This document shows positions 24,201 through 36,200 of a stretch of DNA of 64,000 bases, one piece after another (within the stretch, counting starts at the first letter, position 1; every line of letters begins with the position of its first letter). A model generated the notes under the pieces. It was not told the origin of the DNA. It saw only the letters and a program-made list of their open reading frames with translations, and made no database searches. Made by a program: the position numbers and the translations under genes. The stretch is from assembly GCA_947846985.1 (NCBI GenBank), contig CANTUZ010000001.1:32202727-32266726 (forward strand), in the 5' to 3' direction. The stretch comes from Fratercula arctica. Its lineage: Eukaryota; Chordata; Aves; Charadriiformes; Alcidae.

Positions 24201-27200
24201 TTGAGCTCAGGAATTTCCCCCCGGGGTGTGATTACCTTGTAATAGCCACTATCCTTCATTCTCATTTCTAGCTGGAAAGGAGGTGCAAAGCGAGGCTGCT
24301 AGTTTGTATCCATCAGCCGGTAAACAGCCAAGGCATGGATTTTAAGACAATCTTGGAAAAGTGCACGGGGACACAAATGTCCCTGTCATTAAGGTGGTGA
24401 GTTTTCAGCCAGAAGAGGCACTTATATATTGTGTCATCAGAGCATCCAAGTGTTTGGGTTTAATTTACATGGGGAAAACCTGAGTGAATCACTCAGATTT
24501 GGACTCTCTGTTCAAGCCATTGCTGTACATTTTTTCTTTTTTTTTTTTTTTTTTTTTTTGCTCTCCCCTCATTCCTAACCATGCCTCATAAGCAGAACAG
24601 GAGCCGCTCTCTTTCAATGGTGCCTTGGAATGATAAAAACCAAGACGATCCAGGTCAGGCTGGGGGAAGGTGAGCTGACTGCAATGAAACATCCTTGTTC
24701 TGAGACCCAACCACTGCCAGGCCACATTTCCATGGCACTGCCAGGCCACATTTCCATGGCATGGTGAGATGCACATTAGAGGTCTGCATGTACCACAAGG
24801 TGCATCCCTTGGTTATCCTTGGTGCTCCAGCTGAGGACCTGCAGAGAAAATTCGTCCGTGCAGGAGAGGTGGACTAGATAGGCTTCCTCAGGTCCCAGGC
24901 GTGGTGATGGGAGGAGATGGTGTGAGCCGGGTTTCTACAGGGTGCGTCTTTTGCTTTATGTCAGTGGCTTGGTGCTTCCCCTTGGTCACTAAGGTCTGAC
25001 TCCCACCGACAGCCACAGAGGTCACCACTTTGTCTTCCACAGTGGAGATATCCCACGAGAAGGGGTCCATGCTCTGAAGTGGTTGGCCTACAGAGGTTTT
25101 CGTTTGGGGAGCTAAAGGAAATGGGATGCACCTGCCTGCAGGTTCTGGTGGAAGTTGTTTTAAGCTGAAAATTGCACATGGTGTGTTTAGGCTGGAAAGC
25201 CACCAGGCAGCTCTATCTCTGTGATGCAGAGGGCTGCATCAGAAACGGTGATGAGCGGGAGTCCAGGTGGACAACAGGATGACCATGAGCCAACAATGTG
25301 CCCTTGTGGCCAAGAAGGCCAGTGGCATCCTGGGGTGCATCAAGAAGAGAGTGGCAAGCAGACTGGAGGAGGTCATCCTCCCCTTTTACTTTGCCCAGGT
25401 GAGGCCACACCTGGAGTACTGTGTCCAGTTCTGGGCTCCCCGGTTCAAGAAGGACAGGGAACTGCTGGAGAGGGTAGAGCAAAGAGCTACCAAGATGATC
25501 AGGGGACTGGAGCACCTCTGTTATGAAGAAAGGCTGAGGGATTCGGGTCTTTTTAGTCTGGAAAAAAAGACGACTGAGAGGGGATCTTATCAATGCTTAT
25601 AAATACTTAAAGAGTGGGTGTCAGGAGGATGGGGCCAGGCTCTTTTCAGTGGTGCCCAGCAACAGGACAAGAGGTAACGGGCACAAACTTGAACACAGGA
25701 AGTTCCACCTAAACATAAGGAGGAACTTCTTTACTTTGAGGGTGGCAGAGCGCTGGCACAGGCTGCCCAGAGAGGTGGTGGAGTCTCCATCTCTGGAGAC
25801 ATTCAAAACCTGCCTGGACACATTCCTGTGCAACCTGCTCTAAGATGACCCTGCTCTGGCAGGAGGATTGGACTAGATGATCTCCAGATGTCCCTTCCAA
25901 ACCTCCCAACCCATTCTGTGTGATTCTGTGACAGGGCAGCGTCACCAGACACCTCAGGCTACATTTAAGCTAGTTTTTCTTTAGTGGGAGATATGACCGT
26001 GTGTTAAACGCAGGTCGTAAGGGTGACTGCAAAGGGTCAGCCCCCAAGTGTGCTTGGCACAGCATCCTGCCCTGGGCGAGAGCCAGCAGATAGATGCTCA
26101 GGAAGCAATACAAAAATAGAGCAAACGTTTGTTTGTACTTCCCAGAATACTCCCCATTCCCCTAGTGGTCTGTGACTCAGGAACCTCCTGAACTGTAGAC
26201 ACCATCTCTGCATTTAATAGCCCTTGATGGATTCTTCTCCCGTAGATTAGTTTACACCCTATTGAACCAACGCAAGCCCTACACATCCACTGTACCCTAC
26301 AGCAAGGAATGCCACAGCTAAAAATCTCTTTTGTTTATTTTGAACTTGTCACTTGATAGTTTTCTTTGATGATCACTCTCTTCCTTTGAAGAGCACCGAA
26401 TGCTGTGAACAGCTGTTCCCCAGTCATGCCACTCTTCCCATCACAAAACTCGGTCATATTTCTTCTTCAGTCGTTTTTTCTTCCAAGATAAAAAGTCTTA
26501 ATCTATTCAGTCTTTCTCTGAATGGAGGCCCTTTTATGTCTTTGATCATCTTCAATTGTCTCCCTCTGTAACTTTTCTATTTCTTCTATATCATATTTGA
26601 GATTGGAGAATCAGGACTGCACAATAGTATTCAAGATGTGGAAGCCCACGGATTTATACAGCAGCATAATGATTTCCTCTGTTTTGCTCTCTCCTCCTTT
26701 CCTAATAATTCCTAGCTTTCTGTTTGCTTTTTTGATTGCTACTGAGTGTTGAGCTGACATTTGCATAGAGCTATCTATTATAACCTGAAGATTTCACTCC
26801 CAAGTGGAAATAGCCATCTCGGAGCCCATTCTTTTGTATGTAAAGCTAGGATTGTCTTTTCCCATGCGCATCACTTTACATTTATCTACATCAGATTTCA
26901 TCTGTGATTTTATTACCTTTTTATTCAGTGCCACAAGGGTCTTTCTGCAACTCTTCGCAGTCAGCCCTTTGCCTCAACCACCCTGAATATCATCTGCAAA
27001 CTTCTCCTCTCCCTGCTAACTGCTATTTTGAGATTATTTATGAATATTTCAAAAGCATGGGACTGTGTTTAGGCCAATTTAGCAGCTTTCCCTCTCAAAT
27101 TTGAAGTGCCAGGTCCTAAGGAGAGGGAAGAAATTTAGTTTCTCAAGCTCTTGGGGTGTCACTGGCGATTAGTCGGTGCTTCTGGAGATGGATGGATGTG

Positions 27201-30200
27201 CCTAACCAGCACGTTTCCCTCTCCCCTGGCACAAATAGATGCTGGGCGTAATGCCGCTTGCTGGGATGTGTGCCTGCCCCCTCCACCAGACTGGACGGGA
27301 CCAGTGGGAGGCCCTGTGGTGGCCCTTTCTCCTGCTGAAGCTGGGCCCTGGCACAAAGAGGCATGCAGAAGTCCTGGGGCCCCAGGAGAGGAGGCAGAGG
27401 GGAAGCGATGGATGGCAAAGTCTTTCTCTGAGAAAAATCTCTACACACAAAGTTGTGAGATGTCATTTTGAATGAATAGGAACTAACTGGCAACCCTTCC
27501 TTGCAAAAAGATGCATGGAAGCCTGTCGAGCTTGCCCAGGGGAGTCCAATTCCAGACTCAGACGAGGACCTGCTGTCCACGGGAGGAGAGCTCGAGGATG
27601 ATGGGTCAGCAGCTACCCTCTACTCAGGCAAGGTGAGACCCAGCCAGTCAGTTAGCAAGACAAATCAGAAATTACCAGTGAGGGGCACTCTTTCAGTGGT
27701 GTTTTTTTCACTGCACCTTGCAGCAGTGCCCAGCAGGGGAGGTTGGTGCTGAGGGATAACACGGAGGGGCACTTCTTTCTGCTGGGGGCATCTTTGTTTG
27801 GGGGAAGAGGTTGGAAGACTTGCCACTGCTATTTGTAGGCTGAGCAACACTCCAGAACTGAAGGTGAGCACAAAATTAATTCAAATTCGGGAGAAACAGG
27901 TGACAAAGTGAACAGCTTTGATGGAGGGTTCCTCATCCCGGCCCAGTGGTGCACCTCAGAGCTTCAGGGTCACACAGACCATGTTTCCTTCTCCTCCCTG
28001 GCCCCAGTAATTTCTTGTTGCTTTATTTAGAGCCACGCAGTGCAGGATTTGCCAGCTGTCTGGTGAGATGCCTTCCAGAAAAGTCACCCGGCTTCAGAAA
28101 AATGCTCTGCAAAGCCGTTTGATACTCCTGCAGCTAGGAGAGGAGAAAGGAAGATAGCGTGTCTTCTCTGATAATGGAGCAAAAATTGCTCCAAAGGGCA
28201 GAGGCTCTACCCTTTAAGAGTTTTAAGCTTGACCATCAGAAAACCAGGACCCATCTGATGACACAAGAAAAGAGCAGGCATCAGTGACTTGGGCACAAAG
28301 TGTCTCTTGAGTTGTGGGAAGACCTGTGTCTCCTGGCAAAAAAAAAAGAAAAAGGTGCATGCATGTGAAAAAAGCCCCACTGGTTTCACAGATCCACAAA
28401 GCAAAACAGAAATTCAAGAAAAGACCAGTGGCAGACCCACTGACACTGCAGCCATCAACCCCCTCCTTGTCTGAGTGGGGAAGATGCTCGGCCACCTTAA
28501 ACACGAAGGCAGAAGTCTCTATTTCCATCCCAGACGTTTGATGGCCACGCTGCTGCCCATACTGGGGACTGAAGCTGGGGACTGGAGAGTTCTGGGGACT
28601 CCTCCAGCGTGGCTGAGGGTTTCAGCTGTGCCTTCACCCCTTGCTTGCTTAAGGGTAAGGATTTTGGGGCTGGAATGACTGGGTGGTGTGCCCAGTACCA
28701 GCCCACTGCTGGTGAACCACATCAGCTTGGTGCACACATCTGCACAGCCCTGGGGCACTGATAGCGGGTATACAATCAGTCCCTTCGGCTGCTGTTACAA
28801 ATTTTCTATTTCATTCGGGTCAGAGCTGGAGGGTCTTTGCCGTCCTCTTTCAATGGGAGGTTTTTGGAAGGAACAAGTAATAAATAAATCACCTGGAAAG
28901 GCAGATGTGGGTGGTAGATAGAGCACAAGTTTTGTATAAGCAGCAGCAGCAGCCTGCGTAGCTGGGCCAGCACAAACCCGCACTGCATCAAATGAAACCG
29001 GAGAATGGCTGCAAAAAGGTACGGGTGCCGTTTATCGGTGCTGGTGGCACCAGGGTTTGTGCTGTTGGCCAGCCCACCCAGCCCCTGGACCGCAGGTGGC
29101 TGATGGAAGAAGAAAACCCACCTGAAAGCAACCTGGGGCAAGACTGGGTGGCTTTGGGTGACATGACTGCTCACGGTAGAAGGCATCGGGATGGCTACTA
29201 TAAATACTACAGAGAGGAAAAAGGCCTTCAAAGCTAACCCGGAGTTAAGCCACTTAGTAATTATCAGGAAGGCATGAATGTTTCCATCACAAATGCTTTG
29301 CAAGCACAGGGTTTTTTTTTTTCTTTTCCGAAATGCAAACGTTCTCATTTCCCTTGAAGTTTCTCCATATCAAGGTTGCCTTAAAAACGGGGCACGTCTT
29401 GATTTTTAATGTAGTTTCTCGGGGTTTTGTTTTTAAAGAAGAGACAGGAGATGCTTTTTAAAACTTGTTTTAAAAGTTTTAAAGTTTTAAGCCATTGAAA
29501 AAGGCTTAAGGCTTTTAAAAAGGCTTAAAGACTTTTTTCGCTCTTTTTTTTCATTTTTTCAGTGCTTCATAAGATGTTAAAAGAAGGCCAAATTAACAAG
29601 CTGTTCACATTTTCACATGAAAAACAACTCGAACTTTCCATTGAGCTCATGCCAACTGCATTTATTTGGGAGCACAGATAATTAAACATAACCTGATTTT
29701 GTATATATATATATGTAATGAAAAGGAGTTCTGGTGTTAACACTAAATGAAGTAGGCTTCATTGCCTTTACAGGAACAGTCTAGACTTAAGCCAAAATAT
29801 CTTTTTTTTTTTTTAAAAAATTAACAAAGCTGATGCTGAATTTCTTTTGTCCTCTGAGGAGACCACCTGGGTGGAAGAGTCTGCAAAGTGCACCTTTTGC
29901 AGCGCTCCTGAAAAGCCAGTCCCAACAGTGTTGGATCTGAAGGAACAGCCCCAGGAAGATGTGAGTCTACCCATACTGTGTGAGTGTGCCTGTAACACCA
30001 CTTCCTTCCTGGCAAAAGGGAGAGCAACGACCCCATGGCAGCAGCAGAGAGGAAGGGGAGAGGGACATGGGCAGAAGAGCTGGAGGGTGAGGAGGTCCCT
30101 GGTCTGTCCAGGTGCCTCATGACAACCCCAACGCTCCTGACGGGCACTGTACCCCACAGCTCTTTTGCTGCAGGAGATATAAGGAAGCATTTGATGCTGT

Positions 30201-33200
30201 CATCCAAAAGCTGATGAGTGAAGATGAAGCAGAGGAGGAAGAGCGGGACATCACTCCCCATGCCGACCCTTCTCAAGCTGAGTTGAGGAGCAGCATCAAG
30301 GAGAAACTGCTGCAGCAGTAAGGACCAAGGGACACTGGCCCAAGGCCCTGGCAGCAGGAAGGAAGACCCACCACCAAGTCACTTCAATCTGGTCCCAGGG
30401 AGTTTCGCTGGTGGGAACCTGCTTGTCGTGGTGTGGCACTGCTGCCCACATGCACCAACAAGCATTGAGGCATCCTTATATCGGTCCTGTGATAGTACCA
30501 CTGGTAGGTGGTATCACCTGCCCTGGCAGGACGAATGTCCTGGTCCATTAAATGTTGGAACAGGACGGTTCAGTGCTACCAAAGCAATACTTGCCTGAAG
30601 GTCTTCATGCAGCTCATCTTCACTGTACTGCCCTTAGGAAGGTGCTGGGTGGCTTGATAAGGAGCAGCTAGAGTTGAGGGCTCAACAGCCATCAGCTGCT
30701 TCATCTCAGCAATTTTGGCATTGAAGGTTTAACATTCATAGATTAGGAAGCTCCCTAGAAAGGGCAATGGGGCCACATGCTTTCCCAGGTGGCAAAAGGT
30801 TTTCCCAAGTCAAGCCCTGGGTAACTGTTCTGTCCCAAGAGACCCTGAAGGCATCTGACCCCATTTGGAGCCTCCCTCCCATTACACAGCCCCTGCACAC
30901 CTTCCCACCACAGCTGCTTCAGTACCCACCACCCAGTAGCCTTGGTGGACATGGATGTGACTTCCCAACCTCCTCCCAGGCTGCTCAGCAGCAGCAGAAG
31001 GGTCTAACTCCTGTTTCACGAGGCTGGGGACGCATCTTTCCCAGGGAACACCACAGGTGGCCATGGCTGGGGCACACTGACCTTGCCAAGCTGGGCAGAA
31101 ACTGGACTGCATCACTTGAGTTACCCATGCTTTGTTGCTGTTTCCCCATTTTCTCCCACTGTTTTGGTCCTTTGAGGTCTGACTTGTAAGTGCTGTAATA
31201 TCTTCATGGGAGCAACAGGCCATGACGAAATTTTTCTCAACTGCAGAGGGGCAGTACAAGGTTTGAGTGCCACTCAGGTCTCCAGGTAGGACCTGGTTTG
31301 AGACCTTTGGGTAGGGTCTGTCTTCTGGCTCTGCAGGAGCCAGCAGCATACCTGGCGTGAAGCACTTGGGCCAACCAGTCCCACAAGCTGAGTTTTGCCC
31401 TGAGAGACCAGAGTGACAGTCAGGGCCGTGACACGCAAGTGGAGTGGGGCAGGGTGCCGAGCCACACGTGTGATGAGCTGTGGGGTCAGGACGTCCCGAG
31501 GGCTGGGACTCACTTCACCTCTGCAAGCCCATAACCAAGCCTTCCCCTGTCACCTGCTGCTCCTCTTGACTGAAGGGCAGGGAAACAAGCATCTCCTGCA
31601 AAATTCATCAAACATGCAATAAGATGGATCACCCATATCTCTTCTTTGGCTATAAAAGCCATCTATGGTGATAATCTCATACGCATTGCTTCAGGTGAAT
31701 CCTGATATAACATCCCATGATACTTTCTTTTCCTTAGATTATGCGAGTAGTGTCATTAGCCAACAGTTTGATTTTATTTTTAACTTCCCTTCTTTTGATC
31801 TTAGGTTGGATGAAGGACACTTTGGGAACCTCAGGGAAATGCTTCAGCAGTATATGAAGTTTGCTGCCTGTATGTACCTTTGCTAAAGAGTTGCTGTCAT
31901 TGCTGGGCTTGACCTGCAGCCAAAAGTAGATGGTAGCTTCAGTGCACCTAGAGAAGAAGCAGACAATGCAGCCCTTTGTGTAGCAAAAGGTGCTATAATC
32001 CTAATTACGAGTAGCCAGGGACATTCATAGTTACTCAAAATGCAAATCTGTATAATTGCCTGCTACAAGGCCTGTCGTCTCCAAGCTGTATGTCCCCTGG
32101 TTGAGAGGAGCAGGAGATGGTATGGAAGAGACTTGCTAGTTCATATCTAGTCTATCCTTTGGTGTAAGTAATTCTCAGCTGCCCACGGGCTTGATGTTCC
32201 ATTGTTTGAAGCAGGGAGATCCCTTACAGCTCTTAGGAGAGCCATCCTGCAGCACCACAGAGCCTACCTCATCCTAGTTAGGTCAGGTTTTCCTTTCCAC
32301 TTATTTGTGCTCAAAGCAAAAGGCACAAAAATTCCTCAATCCCTCCTTCTGTCACCCGTCCTTTCCAAATAATCCATGACACAAGGCATGGAGACGCAGA
32401 TCTGCATTGCCTTCTCCTCAACAGCATTCTAAAATTTTTTTCAGGGACCAGAATCTCGTTCAGACTCTCAAAACAAAATGAGTACTCTGTCAGACCAAAA
32501 ACTGCCCCTTTCAAAAAGCATCAGCCAACATCTGTACGTCCAGAAGACCTGCTGGAGCCGGACAGTGAGTTTGTTGCAGTGCATTTAAAGGTGGGTGTAA
32601 CCTGTTGGGTCTCTTCTTGTTGCTTTTCAGGCAGGGATTGTGGAGACCTGCATAGTGTTGGGTCTGCTCATACCCCATGAGAGTCCTGTGGTTCCAGTCA
32701 AGCTCATTTCGATATCTCCTATGGGATATGGAGAAGATCCTGATTCAGCAAAACATTAAAAAGATTGTTGGTGGGTGTGCACTAAGTTGATGGGACACAC
32801 CAGCTTGTGGCTGTTTGAAGATGGATTCAGTCAGATGTTCATGGCTGAGATGGAAAGCTGAGTCTGGCGTCCCTGCGGTTTTATTGGTATGGTGGCCATG
32901 TATGAAGGGTTGTTCTTATGGAGCATCCCACGCAGCTTGAAGGCTGAACAACACTAGTCAGTGATCTCCACCCCAGCTGAAGCCTTCGACCCTGGTCTAC
33001 TCACTTCCATACCATTCATCCCTCTCACCCTCCAGATCAGGCTGCCTTATCCAAAATGCCTAGGAGGGTCGGATCCAGGCTCTTCAGCCAGGAATCACTT
33101 GGGGGAGTGCTCCCAGTCCCAGGCCAAGCCCTAGTCCAACAATTAGCACCACAGGCAAAAGCTTTACAGGGTCCAGGCAGCCTTCAATTCATCAGTAGGG

Positions 33201-36200
33201 ACATCACTGCTGTGTCCAGCAAGGGATGGGGTGTCCCGCGATGTTCCCTCCACCCCAGCTGCCATGAGAAGCAGCTCCCCAGGGCCTGTTGTCCCTGTCC
33301 CGGTGACACTTGGAAGGAAAGCGGAGACTGGGGGGCTGGATGGGACCCCCTTGCCAGATCAGCCCCCCCCACAGCATGGTTTCTCTCTTCCCTCCCTTCC
33401 CAAGACAGACAGCACTGCAGTTTCTGCAGGTGTGCAGGAAAATTACCTGTGATTTATCACACAATCAGTGATTTTGTTGGCTTTTTTTATTTTCGACATA
33501 GAAGCGCATTATACTGCTCTCCCCTCCTGAAATATAAGGGTAGCAAATCCTCCTGCCTGGGACCGTTCATCTTTTTAGCCTCGTAAAAAGCCAGAAAAAT
33601 GAAAGCAGGAACAAAATGGGCAGTTTGTTGCTTTTTTGTTGTCCTCCATCCCTAACAACCAGGAAGTAATTCCTAGCTGTTCTGCAGAGCCAAAGTGTGT
33701 GTCTTCGGGTTAATATAAATTAGTGCCGCAGTTGCGGCTGGAGTCAGCCATCGTAGGGAATGCCTCCGCCTGGGAGCTGCTGTGGGTCCCTACGACAGAC
33801 AAAACCTGAGCACGGCCCCTTTCTTCACGTGAGAATTAGCTGCTGCTTTTAACGATGACGTTAAAAGGGAACAGCAAGGTGTCCCAACTTCGCTCCTCCC
33901 CAAACCGCTCCCCGTTCTTCACGGAGAAGCAGGCGGTAATGCTGCTTATTCCTATTAGGTAGCATTAAGCTCAGCTCCCTTGTAAGGCTGGGAGCTAAGC
34001 CCTTAGCGAAGGAATGTTTCTATTTCGCTTGTCAGGATGTTGCCGGATAAATTACTCGCATGTCTGATGGAAAGAGGGCTCTTGGCAAATTCTATCATCA
34101 GAGAGCGGCTAATAACATGAAATAAGAGGAGCTGAGCTTTGTGCGTGAAATGCGAAAACACAGAATTGAGGAAGAGCTTTCCTCAGTTATTTAAAATGAG
34201 TTAATTAAAAAGTAAACAAAGAAATGAACAAATAACAAAGCTAGGTGGAAAGCACAGGGTGTGATGGTGTGGCTCGCCGGTGCTCCGGGGTTGGTACCAG
34301 TGCAGGGAGAGGGAGGCCTGGGGCAGAGCATCCTTGTCCCCTGGGTCCAGGCAGGCATCCCCACAACGGCCTCCCCCAGCCCTCCCACCTGCCTCTCACC
34401 TCCTCGGTTTTGCTCCTGCAGCGCTGCTGTTCTCCTGAGCCCGTAAGACGACGTTATCCTGATGGACAGACCTTTTTTCTCCTGTTCCCAGATGGAAGTG
34501 GTCAGGTTTAGTATCCAGCAGCAGCGACGCTTTGGGGGGGTGGGTGGGCAGCTGTGGGAATGCCCTGTCTCGGGGTGGGTCACCGTGACCCTCCTCCCTT
34601 GGGGTAACCTGCCGGGGCTGGCTACACAGCTTGTGCCACTCTTGCAAGGAAACGAGGTCTACAGAGCTGGTTGGAGTTGGCTGTCCGTAGGGTGGGGGAG
34701 GCGTGGGTCACTTCCCCCCAGACAGTGTCCCACAATGGTTTTCTTCCACAGCTTTCTGTGGGCTTTCTATGGGCCCATCTTTCCTTAACCGTTTCTCAGC
34801 TACCCATCGGGCAACATGGCCATTCTCATCACGTTCTCGGAGGAAGCCCTGTTCACCTATTGCATCCTGGAGGACAGCAGATACCCAGGGATCAGGGCTG
34901 CCTTTGGGAGCCAAGGCCACGGGGTCTGCTTCCACCCTGATGGCCACCTCTGGTAAGTGCAAGCCTAGAGGTGACACTGGCTCCCAGCTCAGCCCCAACC
35001 CGCCCCGGTGGCACCCCAGGGCTTTGAGGCATGCTGAAAGCATCTTCATTTTCTGTTACAGTTTTATTTTTATTATGTGAAAGTGCATAACAAGGAGGGA
35101 GGGCTGTGCTGCAGCCCACCAGAGACCATGGTGGCTTCTCATGTTGTGCACCAAGGTGCTGGGGGAGTAACAGCATGCACAGCATGAGAGCACTTGGGGA
35201 TCACGCCATCTCAGTTGCCAGTGACATCTGTCCAGAGACCCCAACATGAGGACTGATTTTGGACAAGGTTGGCCACGTGGCCGTGGAGGTGGCTTGGCCC
35301 CATTATAGTGCAGGGATGAGGGCACATCTTTACTGGCTTCTCCTGGAGCTCCAGGAGGCCACACTGGAAAAATGTGGGCTTATTATCAGCACGTGAGGGC
35401 AAGACTCAATAGCTGGAGTCAGCTAGCTTGAGGTCAACATTGCTTTTGGTTTGCTATTCTCATATCCAGTGAGTGTACCTTGCCAAAGTATGACTCAGGT
35501 GATGAATTTCTTGCAGTCTAATTTGTAATATGAGGTGACCGATGGCTTTCAGTAAAAACTGCTGGCATTCAAGCCATCAAATACTAGTTATTGACACCTC
35601 ACCCCTAGTCTCCAAAGTTTCCCTCCAGAAAGCTAAGAACTGGGGGAATCAGTAAATCCCATCTCAATTTTACAAGTCCTCCCTGTGTTGAAACTAATTA
35701 ATGGACATCTTAAATGTCTAACAGGCTATTACAAATCATTTTAAATAGCTTTTGCAATAATGCTTCCATCAGACTCCTGCAGTCCTACCGTTCACCTGCA
35801 GACACGCTGGTCTTTCATCCGTCATGCAGCAGCCAGGTTTTTATAGCCCAGCACCAGAGTGATCCCTAACAGCCCTAAATCATCGCTGACCCCACCATGG
35901 GGCTCTCCTGGCCCTGCTGGAACACACACTCCCCATCGGCATTAGCCACGCAGCGGCTGCCGGCTTGCCACCGAGCTGGGGTGGGCTGCTACGACCCTCC
36001 CAGCCTCTCCCAGCAGCCATGAATTAAGGGCAACGCTAAGTGACCATTCTGAGATGTATAAATACAATATGATAGCTTTGATGAGAGGAAAACAGAAAAC
36101 CGACAGCCTGTGGGGTAGGTGGCCTGTCCCGCATGTGGACTGGTTCAGGCTTGCCTGAGGCTGGCACTGTAGCACATCACAGCCGCAAAGTTAGATATTA

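Larger units (their letters stand above)
20598..27510 (+). other. ERICH6B intron 4, large and repeat-bearing
   Basis: About 6.9 kb, the largest intron of this gene in the window. It contains a purine-rich stretch at about 21057-21330, a (GAG)n tract at 23469-23596, a T tract at 24530-24559, a 24-bp tandem duplication at 24712-24759, a CR1 copy at about 25205-25932 and an antisense ancient LINE remnant at about 26440-27010. Flanking exon phases already match without any extra exon. Confidence 0.7.

Noticed and set aside
24838..24900. Possible additional CR1 tail fragment (GGTGGACTAGATAGGCTTCC-like)
   Set aside because: Only about 30 bp resembles the CR1 3' end and no ATTCTATG tail follows. 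Too short to call.
28806..29348. 180-codon minus-strand open frame inside an ERICH6B intron
   Set aside because: Hydrophobic low-complexity translation with no recognisable family. It lies opposite intron sequence and contains a poly-T derived lysine run.
33056..33586. 176-codon plus-strand open frame in ERICH6B intron 9
   Set aside because: Proline/serine-rich chance frame. Using it would break the phase match between exons 9 and 10.
34504..34510. Donor CAG|GTTTAG for ERICH6B exon 10
   Set aside because: It would drop the Val-Tyr of the family motif and leave the next exon out of frame. The GTATCC donor six bases later fits both.
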